In this document: positions 42,818 to 50,398 of the stretch, piece by piece
How the letters are laid out: each line of letters opens with the position of its first letter
Position numbering within the stretch: the stretch's first letter is position 1
Assembly (NCBI GenBank): GCA_964418125.1
Contig: CAYQKY010000004.1
Coordinates: 62,001 to 126,000, forward strand
Reading direction: 5' to 3'
DNA length: 64,000 nt
Source of the DNA: JACJXW01 sp964418125
GTDB taxonomy: Bacteria > Bacteroidota > Bacteroidia > Chitinophagales > Saprospiraceae
Made by a program: the position numbers and the translations under genes
Notes under the pieces: generated by a model
What the model was told of the DNA's origin: nothing
What the model saw: only the letters and a program-made list of their open reading frames with translations
Databases searched by the model: none

Positions 42818-42849
42818 CGAAGGCAGTATCGCCGCGCGATACTGCTTCG
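42818..42849. repeat. Strong hairpin (14 bp) in the vWA-purH gap
   Basis: Arms CGAAGGCAGTATCGC and GCGATACTGCTTCG with a CGC loop and one bulged G. The word ATACTG occurs three times in alternating orientation within 45 nt. No U-run on either side. It could be an operator-like element, an mRNA-stability hairpin or a REP. Confidence 0.55.
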
Positions 42850-43133
42850 ATTCCAGTGCAATGAAAGTTTTCATAGCCAAACAATAACATTTAGAGTTTT
42901 GGCGCGCTTCAATAGGGTGTCAGGTTTTGTCATGAATCTCTTTTCCTTTCAAAAGTAGCCCATTTCGGGTGGTAAGGGTAACCATAATTGGGTTATTGTC
43001 AGGTTTCTGATGAAGAGGTCGAAGAGTGTAGCTCTTCTATCCTAAGTTTTCTTGAAGGGGATAGTCAGGAGCCCGGTTTCGTGAGGCGCCTCTGCCTACA
43101 GATCAGGCTCCTTTCTCACATAACCAATTCCCT

Positions 43134-43165
43134 TTTGTCATTTCCGGGCTGAATACTTACCTTTG
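43134..43165 (+). promoter_or_regulatory. purH promoter
   Basis: TTTG (43134-43137), 20 nt spacer, TACCTTTG (43158-43165): a full match to the Bacteroidota consensus. The ATG of purH follows after 60 nt. Confidence 0.75.
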
Positions 43166-43225
43166 CACATCTTTTTTACAATCCACCCGTTCCGGGGTAT
43201 GCCGGGAGGGGCTCAGTCTACAACC

Positions 43226-44752
43226 ATGGCGACAAAAAAGATCAGATCTGCACTCATTTCCGTATTCCATAAGGACGGCCTGGAGCCCATCATCCGCGAG
43301 TTGCAGCGGCTGGGCGTCCGGATCTATTCCACCGGCGGCACCCAGCGCTTTATCGAAGGGCTGGGCGTGGAAGTGGAAGCCGTAGAACAACTGACATCCT
43401 ACCCCTCCATTCTGGACGGGCGGGTAAAGACCCTTCACCCCAAGGTGTTCGGCGGCCTGCTGGCCCGCCGGGAAGAAGGGCACCTGGCCCAGCTGGAGCA
43501 GTACGACATACCGGAGATCGACCTGGTTATCGTAGACCTCTATCCCTTCGAGGAAACGGTGGCGGGGACGGACGATGAGGCCGAGATCATCGAAAAGATC
43601 GACATCGGAGGGATCGCCCTGATCCGGGGCGCCGCCAAGAACTTCAATGACGTTGTGGTAGTGCCATCCAGAGCCGAGTATGGCATGCTTTTACAATTTC
43701 TCCGGGAGCAGGATGGAGCCACCACGCTGGCCGAACGTAAGGAGCTGGCGCGCCGGGCGTTCCTGGTGTCCTCCCATTACGATACGGCCATTTTCCAGTA
43801 TTTCAATACCGGCAGGGAAGGGGAGGCCTTTAAGCAGAGCATAACGGACGGCCAACCGTTGCGCTACGGGGAAAACCCCCATCAGGAAGGCGTTTTTTAC
43901 GGCAGGCTGGAAGATATGTTCGAAAAGATCGGCGGCAAGGAGTTGTCGTACAATAACCTGGTGGATATTGATGCTGCCGTGGGCCTGATGCGGGAGTTCA
44001 GGGATGCGGAGCCAACTTTCGCCATCCTCAAACACACCAATTCCTGTGGGGTGGCTACCCGGCCCACCATCCTTGAGGCCTGGAAAGACGCCCTGGCCGG
44101 AGATAACATATCGGCCTTCGGCGGCATCCTCATCAGCAATACCGCCATTGATCTGGCCACGGCTCAGGAGATCGACAAAATATTCTACGAGGTGCTCATC
44201 GCCCCGGCCTTCGATGCCGATGCGCTGGAGTTCCTGTCGAAGAAGAAAAAACGCATCCTGCTGCGCATAAAAGAGTGGCATGCCAACCGCCGCAGCTTCA
44301 AGAGCCTGCTCAACGGCGTTATCGAACAGGATACCGACCTGAAAACAGAAAGTGCGGACGGCCTGAAAACGGTGACTAAAAAGGCGCCTGCGCCGGAAGA
44401 GGTGGAAGACCTGCTGTTCGCTAACATTTGCGTGAAACACCTGAAGTCGAATACCATAGTGCTGGCAAAAAACAAACAGCTTCTCGGCATGGGCTGTGGG
44501 CAGACTTCGCGGGTCGACGCCCTGAAGCAGGCCATCCTCAAGGCGCGCAGTTTTGGCTTTGAGCTGGAAGGCGCCGTGATGGCGTCCGATGCCTTTTTCC
44601 CGTTTGCCGACTCCGTACAGATCGCCCACGAAGCGGGCATTACCTCGGTCATTCAGCCGGGAGGGTCCATCAAGGACCAGGAGAGCATTGACTATTGCGA
44701 CGAGCATGGCATGGCCATGGTTTTCACCGGCGTGCGCCATTTCAAACACTGA
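43226..44752 (+). CDS. purH: Bifunctional AICAR formyltransferase/IMP cyclohydrolase PurH
   Basis: The 508-residue enzyme does the last two steps of IMP synthesis. The N-terminal cyclohydrolase domain (about 1-190) has LISVFHKDG, STGGTQRFIE and VDGRVKTLHPKVFGGLL-type motifs (here ILDGRVKTLHPKVFGG); the C-terminal transformylase (about 200-508) has LRYGENPHQEGVFY, NNLVDIDAA, the catalytic KHTNSCGVA and GCGQTSRVDA. I start at ATG 43226, where the protein begins MATKKIRSALISVFHKDG; the upstream ATG would extend it outside the family. It overlaps coaX by TGATG at 44750-44754, showing coupling, though the two are not in one pathway. Confidence 0.96.
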   Translation: MATKKIRSALISVFHKDGLEPIIRELQRLGVRIYSTGGTQRFIEGLGVEVEAVEQLTSYPSILDGRVKTLHPKVFGGLLARREEGHLAQLEQYDIPEIDLVIVDLYPFEETVAGTDDEAEIIEKIDIGGIALIRGAAKNFNDVVVVPSRAEYGMLLQFLREQDGATTLAERKELARRAFLVSSHYDTAIFQYFNTGREGEAFKQSITDGQPLRYGENPHQEGVFYGRLEDMFEKIGGKELSYNNLVDIDAAVGLMREFRDAEPTFAILKHTNSCGVATRPTILEAWKDALAGDNISAFGGILISNTAIDLATAQEIDKIFYEVLIAPAFDADALEFLSKKKKRILLRIKEWHANRRSFKSLLNGVIEQDTDLKTESADGLKTVTKKAPAPEEVEDLLFANICVKHLKSNTIVLAKNKQLLGMGCGQTSRVDALKQAILKARSFGFELEGAVMASDAFFPFADSVQIAHEAGITSVIQPGGSIKDQESIDYCDEHGMAMVFTGVRHFKH

Positions 44753-45492
44753 TGAGCCTGAACCTGGTAATTGACATAGGCAATACGCTGGCAAAGGCCG
44801 GCGTTTTCAGGAACGGTGCGTTGCAGTACCGGGAGTCCCGGAAAAATTGGGAAATTGACGATTTAATGGCCCTGGCAACCAACCACAAGGCCCAAAATGT
44901 CATCTTATCTACTGTGGCAGGTGCTGTTACGGACTCCTTCAGGGAGGCGTTGGCCAGCCGGTTCTTCTTCATTGAGCTGAATGCTGCCACCCCACTGCCT
45001 ATCGAGAACCGATACCGAACACCCGAAACACTGGGCAAGGACCGCCTGGCCGCTGTGGCCGGCGCCTATGCTCTATTTCCCGGGCAGGCCTGCCTGGTAG
45101 CCGATGCAGGGACGTGCATCACCTACGACCTGCTGAGCAGCGAAGGGGCCTACCTGGGCGGAAATATCGCACCGGGCATAGGGATGCGGCTTAAAGCGAT
45201 GAATGCCTTTACCGCCCGGCTGCCGCTGGTAGAACCGGGGGACGTCGAAGAATGGGTGGGAGACAGCACCGAAACGGCTCTGCGCAACGGCGCCCAGGTG
45301 GGCGCTCTGCTGGAAGCTGAGGGCTATATTCGCTACTGCCGATCCCGTTTTGGCGCCTTCAGGGCCATTTTCACGGGCGGCGATGCGGATTTTTTTGCAA
45401 AGAGCCTGAAAAGCGAGATATTTGTGAATCATAATCTGGTCCTTATTGGGCTGGATCAAATCTTAAATTATAATGTCAAGCGTTTGGAGTAG
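44752..45492 (+). CDS. coaX: Type III pantothenate kinase
   Basis: The 246-residue protein phosphorylates pantothenate in coenzyme A synthesis. It has an ASKHA-fold start LVIDIGNTLAKAGVF, the metal/ADP-binding VADAGTCITYDLL, the GxxxPG loop NIAPGIGMRLKAM and a GGDADFF near the C-terminus, all as in CoaX. The ATG overlaps the purH stop; the upstream in-frame ATG is not needed. The next gene begins 20 nt inside its 3' end in another frame. Confidence 0.94.
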   Translation: MSLNLVIDIGNTLAKAGVFRNGALQYRESRKNWEIDDLMALATNHKAQNVILSTVAGAVTDSFREALASRFFFIELNAATPLPIENRYRTPETLGKDRLAAVAGAYALFPGQACLVADAGTCITYDLLSSEGAYLGGNIAPGIGMRLKAMNAFTARLPLVEPGDVEEWVGDSTETALRNGAQVGALLEAEGYIRYCRSRFGAFRAIFTGGDADFFAKSLKSEIFVNHNLVLIGLDQILNYNVKRLE

Positions 45493-46825
45493 ACTTGTTG
45501 GAACAGCAGCCCTCTGTTGCTGCACATTGGCTGTACTTGCGCAAAACGCTACCATCACCCCTAAGATCAATTCTCCTTATTCCCGTTTCGGGCTGGGCGA
45601 TTTCGCTTCCCAATACTATGCCGGGCCCGGAGGCATGGGGGGGCTGAGCGCCGCTTTCCACGACCCCTACCACCTCAATACGTTGAACCCGGCTTCCCTG
45701 GCCAGTTTGCAGGCCACCGCTTTCGAAGTAGGGCTGAACGCCAAATACAGCGCTCTGCAGGGCCAGGACGATTCCGAAGGCATCTGGAGCGGCAACCTGA
45801 CTTACCTGGCTTTGGGCTTTCCCCTGATCAACCCTATCAATGAAGTGCTGGACCGCAAGCGGTCCGAATTTGGGCTGGGCATGGCCTTCGCCCTTCAGCC
45901 TTATACTCTGGTGGGCTACAATATTGAATCGACATCCATACAGGACGAACTGGGGCCGGCCACTAACTTACTGAAAGGCACCGGGGGAACCAACCGGCTG
46001 CTCTGGAGCAGCGCCGCGCGGTACAAAGGCTTCAGCGGCGGGTTCACTTTCGGCTACCTTTTCGGACAGCTGACCAACAGCCGGCGGGTGGAACTCGACA
46101 GTGTAGAACTGGCCTATGTCACCGAGTTCCTCGATGAGGTCAGCATCAACGGCTTCTTCTGGGAAGCCGGGCTGCAGTACACCCACACCTTTAAGAAGCC
46201 CAATGCCAACGGAGAAATGATGCCCACCGGGAAAAGGCTTATCCTGGGGGCCTACGGAAGCTCCGGCAGTGATTTCAATACCAACACCAGCCGGTTTGCC
46301 GAGCGCCGCAGCGAAGACCTGATCAACCAGGATACCATCCTCAACCTATCGGATGTCGAACAAAATGGAACCCTGCCCTCCGCAATGGCTTTCGGCCTGA
46401 TGTTCGAGGACATCAATGATTTCCGGGTGGGCCTGGAATACGGCATGGAAAACTGGAGTGGGTACTCCAATGAAGCCAAACCGGATACGACGCTCGCCGA
46501 TACCTGGAGCATCAGGGCCGGAGTGGAATGGATACCGGATGTTCAGTCGTATAACAATTACTTCGAACGGATGCGGTACCGCTTCGGCTTTTTCTACGGG
46601 CTGGACCCCCGCACCTTCGAAGGCGAGCAACTTAAAGAGTATGGCGTCTCCGTTGGCTTCGGTTTCCCCATCATTATGAGCCGGCAGCGCATTTCTTTCA
46701 TTAACCTGGCCCTGGAAGCCGGACAGTTCGGCCTGGCTGATACTTTACGGGAAACTTTCGTCAAAATGACGTTAGGGTTTACTCTAAATGATAACACTTG
46801 GTTTTTCAAACGAAAATTTAATTAA
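45473..46825 (+). CDS. Outer-membrane barrel-like protein (FadL-type appearance)
   Basis: The 450-residue protein has a signal peptide (MSSVWSRLVGTAALCCCTLAVLA) and the opening TPKINSPYSRFGLGDFASQYYAGPGGMGGLSAAF, then alternating amphipathic strands with many aromatic residues. This resembles the OMPP1/FadL-type barrel family of Bacteroidota, often encoded after coaX. The transported or assembled substrate is unknown. It overlaps coaX by 20 nt and is followed after two nt by a TPR protein, so the three are probably one transcript. Confidence 0.72.
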   Translation: MSSVWSRLVGTAALCCCTLAVLAQNATITPKINSPYSRFGLGDFASQYYAGPGGMGGLSAAFHDPYHLNTLNPASLASLQATAFEVGLNAKYSALQGQDDSEGIWSGNLTYLALGFPLINPINEVLDRKRSEFGLGMAFALQPYTLVGYNIESTSIQDELGPATNLLKGTGGTNRLLWSSAARYKGFSGGFTFGYLFGQLTNSRRVELDSVELAYVTEFLDEVSINGFFWEAGLQYTHTFKKPNANGEMMPTGKRLILGAYGSSGSDFNTNTSRFAERRSEDLINQDTILNLSDVEQNGTLPSAMAFGLMFEDINDFRVGLEYGMENWSGYSNEAKPDTTLADTWSIRAGVEWIPDVQSYNNYFERMRYRFGFFYGLDPRTFEGEQLKEYGVSVGFGFPIIMSRQRISFINLALEAGQFGLADTLRETFVKMTLGFTLNDNTWFFKRKFN

Positions 46826-46827
46826 TC

Positions 46828-48231
46828 ATGAAGGTATTACGCATTTCTTTCATAGCGTTCGTGCTGTTGAGCTTCAGCTCTGCCTCACTCATGGCGCAGT
46901 GTGAGACCTGGAATGACTCCCCGAAAAAGGAAGAAGCAGAAAATGCTCACGTTCTTTACCGTGGCGTCGTTAAAGGAAAAGACGCCGCTGAGCTGGAACA
47001 ACTCAGCCCGGAGGAATTCAATATGGCTTACAACAACTGGAAAAAAGCCTACGATATAGCGCCGGCCGCCGACGGCCAACGCCCGTCCCATTACTCCGAC
47101 GGCCGCAACCTGCTCAAAGTGAAATACAAGCGCGCCACCAACGAGGCAGAGAAAAAAGAGATCGCCGCCAAAATACTGGAGCTGTACGACCAGCAGGCGC
47201 AATGCTATGAAAATGAGGCCTACCTGATGGGGCGCAAAGCCTTCGATATGTTCTATTGGCCGGAATACGGCTACCGGGAATCTACCTACGAGGCCTTCAA
47301 AAAAGCCCTCGAACTCGGCGGGATGGATTCCGAGTATATCCTCCTGGAACCCATGGCCCAGATCCTGGTTTATTTCTACAAATCCGATAAGGTAGACCAG
47401 ATGGAGGCTCAGAGAGTTTATACCCAGCTGGAAGAGATCGCTGATTACAACGTAGAGAACAACGAGCGCTTCGGGCAATACTACGAGTCCTCCAAGGCTC
47501 GTATGTCCGCTCACTTCAAAGAGATTGAAGATGAAGTGTTCGACTGCGCCTACTTCAAGAAAAAGCTCCTGCCTCAATACGAAGAGAACAAGGATAGCCT
47601 CAAGATCATCCAGTACGTCTATGTCAAGCTGCGCCAACAGGGGTGTGACACCACCGAGGCCAAGATGATGGAGATCAGGTCTACTTACGAGGCCCTGGCA
47701 GCCAGGATCAACGCCGATCTGGAAGTGGAGCGCCGGAAGAACAACCCCTGTTACGACGCCAGCCAGCTGCAGCAGGAAGGCGAATACAGCCGGGCGTTGG
47801 CCCGTTATGAAGAGTGCCTGGAAACGACAACCGATGCCGAAGCACGCGCCCAGGTCTACTATAGTATCGCTTCCATCAAGCTGTACCGCCAGAACAACGC
47901 CGGCGGCGCCGTTTCCGCCGCCCGCCAGGCCGCCAGCCTCAAATCAGGATGGGGCCGCCCCTATCTCCTCATCGGCGACGCCTACGCCAAGATGGGCCGC
48001 AACTGCGACGACTGGGAATCGCGCCTGGCCGTACTGGCCGCCATCGAGAAATACGCCTACGCCAGGTCTATCGACCCGGAAGTGGCCGACGACGCCAACA
48101 AGCGCATCGGGCAGTACTCCGACGCTATGCCCGCCCGCCAGGACGGATTCATGCGCGGCCTGAAGGAAGGCCAGTCCGTTTCGGTCGGCTGCGGGATCGG
48201 CGAGACGGTGAAGCTGCGCTTTAAAGATTGA
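46828..48231 (+). CDS. Exported TPR-repeat protein, partner of the upstream barrel protein
   Basis: The 467-residue protein has a signal peptide (MKVLRISFIAFVLLSFSSASL, cleaved near MAQ) and several helix-turn-helix units, clearest at about 305-430: PCYDASQLQQEGEYSRALARYEEC and GRPYLLIGDAYAKMGR. Such exported TPR proteins serve as periplasmic assembly or binding factors. It starts two nt after the barrel protein's stop. No T9SS signal is visible at its C-terminus, so it probably stays in the periplasm. The Cys pairs (VFDCAYF, CYENEAY) are common in this family. Confidence 0.75.
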   Translation: MKVLRISFIAFVLLSFSSASLMAQCETWNDSPKKEEAENAHVLYRGVVKGKDAAELEQLSPEEFNMAYNNWKKAYDIAPAADGQRPSHYSDGRNLLKVKYKRATNEAEKKEIAAKILELYDQQAQCYENEAYLMGRKAFDMFYWPEYGYRESTYEAFKKALELGGMDSEYILLEPMAQILVYFYKSDKVDQMEAQRVYTQLEEIADYNVENNERFGQYYESSKARMSAHFKEIEDEVFDCAYFKKKLLPQYEENKDSLKIIQYVYVKLRQQGCDTTEAKMMEIRSTYEALAARINADLEVERRKNNPCYDASQLQQEGEYSRALARYEECLETTTDAEARAQVYYSIASIKLYRQNNAGGAVSAARQAASLKSGWGRPYLLIGDAYAKMGRNCDDWESRLAVLAAIEKYAYARSIDPEVADDANKRIGQYSDAMPARQDGFMRGLKEGQSVSVGCGIGETVKLRFKD

Positions 48232-48300
48232 TTTTCGTGATTCGTGGATTCGTGATTCGGTTTGCCACGCGAGTTACGAATCCACGAATCACGAATCACG
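48232..48300. repeat. Word-type inverted repeat between convergent genes (GATTCGTG family)
   Basis: CGTGATTCGTGGATTCGTGATTCG is mirrored after a short loop by CGAATCCACGAATCACGAATCACG (each here given in part). The same words occur at 4791-4870. It ends both the TPR gene and nadE. Confidence 0.72.
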
Positions 48301-49933
48301 CCAGATACTTCCCCACGATCGGCATCCTCCTCCCCATGCCGAACGCCTTGTCCGACACCCGGAGTACCGGCGCCATCTGATGGCGTTTGAACTCGTTGAT
48401 GTTCACCATCCTCAGCACTCTTTTCACGAGTTTCTCCTCGTAGCCCATCTCGATGATATCCTGAGGGCTTTTTCTTTTTTCGATGTACTGGAACAGGATT
48501 TCGTCGAGCTCCTCGTAGGGGGGCAGGCTGTCGGTATCTTTCTGGCCGGGGCGCAGCTCGGCGGAAGGCGGTTTGGTGATGGTGTTTTCGGGGATGACTT
48601 CCTCTTCCCGGTTAATGAAGCGCGCCATTTCGAAGACTTCTGTTTTATATAGGTCGCCGATGACGGACAGGCCGCCGCACATGTCGCCGTACAGGGTGCC
48701 GTAGCCGACGGCGGCCTCGCTCTTGTTGGAGGTGTTGAGCAGGATGTTGCCGAATTTATTGCTGATGGCCATCAGCAGGTTGGCGCGGGCGCGGGCCTGC
48801 AGGTTCTCTTCGGCGATGTTGAACTCCTGGCCCCAGAAATGGGGCTTCAGGGCCTCCATATAAGTGTTGTAGATGCCCTCGATGGGAATGATGTCGTACT
48901 GCACCCCCAGGTTTTCCGCCAGCTGCCTGGCATCGTCGATGGAATGGCCGGTGGAGAACTGAGAGGGCATCAGCAGGACGCGCACGTTTTCCGGCCCCAG
49001 GGCGCGCGCCGCCAGGACGGTGGCCAGGGCCGAGTCGATGCCTCCCGACAGGCCGAGGATGGCCCGCCGGAAACCCAGCTTGCGGAAATAATCGCGGATG
49101 CCGGTGACCAGGGCGTCGTGCATGAGCTGCATCTTTTCCTTGGGCTGCTCGTTTTCCCGCCCTCCTTTTTTTACTTCGTCCAGATCGTAGGTGCGGATGC
49201 ATTCCTCGAAGTATGGCATCTCGTCGAAGACGTGCTCATCGGGGGAAACCACCAGGGAGCCGCCGTCGAAGATCAGCTCGGTCTGGGCGCCGCAGTGGTT
49301 GACGTAGAACATGGGAACGTCATAGCGCCGCACGTTGGCCTTTACGATACGGATGCGCGTTTTAGCCTGTGTATAGCTGAAGGGAGAGGCCGAGAGGTTA
49401 AGGATGAAGTCCGGCTTCTGAGTGATCATCTGGTCCATGGGACAGACGGTATACAGCGGGTTTTCGTTGCCGATGTTCCAGATGTCCTCACAGATGGTCA
49501 GGGCGATGCGCTTGCCCTTGTATTCCACCACCTTCCATTCGGTGGCCGGCTCGAAGTAGCGGTATTCGTCAAAAATGTCGTAGGTGGGCAGGAGGGTTTT
49601 GTACTGCACGTGCTGCACCCGCCCGTCGGCCAGGAAGTAGGCGGCGTTGTAGTGGTCTTTGCCCTCTACCACCGGGTTTTTGGTGGGCGAGCCCACCACG
49701 ACGGCGATACCCTGAGCCGCCTTGGCCAGCTCCTGCACCGAGTGCTCCGCCAGCTCGATGAAGTCTTCGAACTCCAGGAAATCACGGGGCGGGTAGCCGA
49801 CGGTGGCCAGCTCGGCGAAGCAGACCAGGTCGGCGCCCTGGCCTTTGGCTTCCTTTACAGCCCAGAGCATTTTGCCGAGGTTGCCCTCGAAGTTGCCGAT
49901 GTGGAAGTTGAGTTGGGCGATGGCTATTTTCAT
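48296..49933 (-). CDS. nadE: Glutamine-dependent NAD+ synthetase
   Basis: The 545-residue enzyme makes NAD+ from deamido-NAD+ with ATP and glutamine. The N-terminal nitrilase domain (1-245) has the glutamine-hydrolysing triad in FAELATVGYPP (Glu), LLPTYDIFDEYRYF (preceded by Lys) and TICEDIW (Cys). The synthetase domain (about 260-545) has the PP-loop LGLSGGIDSALA. I start at 49933 (MKIAIAQLNFHIGN), the normal N-terminus; an upstream in-frame ATG lies inside a leader hairpin. A full consensus promoter is at 50042-50073. Confidence 0.95.
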   Translation of the reverse strand: MKIAIAQLNFHIGNFEGNLGKMLWAVKEAKGQGADLVCFAELATVGYPPRDFLEFEDFIELAEHSVQELAKAAQGIAVVVGSPTKNPVVEGKDHYNAAYFLADGRVQHVQYKTLLPTYDIFDEYRYFEPATEWKVVEYKGKRIALTICEDIWNIGNENPLYTVCPMDQMITQKPDFILNLSASPFSYTQAKTRIRIVKANVRRYDVPMFYVNHCGAQTELIFDGGSLVVSPDEHVFDEMPYFEECIRTYDLDEVKKGGRENEQPKEKMQLMHDALVTGIRDYFRKLGFRRAILGLSGGIDSALATVLAARALGPENVRVLLMPSQFSTGHSIDDARQLAENLGVQYDIIPIEGIYNTYMEALKPHFWGQEFNIAEENLQARARANLLMAISNKFGNILLNTSNKSEAAVGYGTLYGDMCGGLSVIGDLYKTEVFEMARFINREEEVIPENTITKPPSAELRPGQKDTDSLPPYEELDEILFQYIEKRKSPQDIIEMGYEEKLVKRVLRMVNINEFKRHQMAPVLRVSDKAFGMGRRMPIVGKYLA

Positions 49934-49950
49934 GTGTAGTGTTCTTGTTT

Positions 49951-50031
49951 TGCCACGAAGACACAAAACGCGAAATCCCACAAAAATTTTGTGTGGATTC
50001 TGCGTTTTCGTGTTTCAGAGGCGCGAAAATC
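49951..50031. repeat. CACAAAA-type inverted repeat in the nadE leader
   Basis: Nested arms GAAGACACAAAACGC/GCGTTTTCGTGTTTC and CACAAAA/TTTTGTG form a long cruciform inside the nadE 5' leader. A related element is at 50310-50386, before dnaX. Confidence 0.65.
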
Positions 50032-50041
50032 AATGAAGCAA

Positions 50042-50073
50042 CAAAGATAGGATTGGTTAGTTTAAAAGTCAAA
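50042..50073 (-). promoter_or_regulatory. nadE promoter
   Basis: On the minus strand TTTG (50070-50073), 20 nt, TATCTTTG (50042-50049): a full match. The leader to the nadE ATG would be about 100 nt and includes the inverted repeat. Confidence 0.72.
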
Positions 50074-50084
50074 CTAAGTTTTGA

Positions 50085-50228
50085 GAGTTCAGAAAGAACG
50101 AAACGCCCATCCCCCTGAATGATGTCTGGATCGCCGCCCACACCATGGAAATGGGAGCCGAACTGATCACCTACGATAAGCATTTCCAACATGTTCCCGG
50201 CCTGCGCCTGTGGAAAGAACCCTTCTGA
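50085..50228 (+). pseudogene. C-terminal remnant of a VapC-like PIN-domain toxin
   Basis: A stop-flanked frame of 47 codons reads TPIPLNDVWIAAHTMEMGAEL ITYDKHF then HVPGLRLW and KEPF before TGA (50226-50228). The order ND-WIAA and LITYDKHF is the catalytic C-terminal part of PIN nucleases (VapC), with the acidic residue D in NDVW and the final D in YDKHF. About two thirds of a normal VapC (the N-terminal acidic site) is missing, and an in-frame stop (TGA at 50082) precedes it. No VapB antitoxin is present. This is a decayed toxin-antitoxin relic lodged between the nadE and dnaX promoters. Confidence 0.68.
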
Positions 50229-50257
50229 AAGGCTTCACACTACCCGCAATAATTTCG

Positions 50258-50265
50258 TATCTTTG
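50258..50265 (+). promoter_or_regulatory. -7 box TATCTTTG of dnaX
   Basis: TATCTTTG fits TAnnTTTG; the -33 position has no clear TTTG. It gives a leader of about 130 nt that contains the second CACAAAA-type repeat. Confidence 0.5.
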
Positions 50266-50309
50266 GGTATAAAGATTTCAGCCCCTGTCAGGCCAGGGGA
50301 AATACAATT

Positions 50310-50386
50310 GCCACCAAAATACCAAAGCACAAAACTCCACAAAAATTTAGTGTGGATTTAGTGCCTTTGTGTTTTTGTGGCAAAAA
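50310..50386. repeat. CACAAAA-type inverted repeat in the dnaX leader
   Basis: TGCCAC...AAAGCAC...AAAA on the left returns as GTGCCTTTGTGTTTTTGTGGCA on the right, with an inner CCACAAAA/TTTAGTGTGG loop. It is similar to the element at 49951-50031. A CCCCTG/CAGGGG hairpin lies just upstream (50282-50299). Confidence 0.65.
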
Positions 50387-50398
50387 CGGAGGCACCGC

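Larger units (their letters stand above)
42590..43225. other. Gap between divergent vWA gene and purH; hairpin and promoter
   Basis: The gap contains a 14-bp hairpin at 42818-42849 (CGAAGGCAGTATCGC/GCGATACTGCTTCG with one bulge) of unknown role, a TACTTTTG box on the minus strand at about 42949-42956 without a -33 match, and the purH promoter (43134-43165). No protein is called. Confidence 0.5.
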
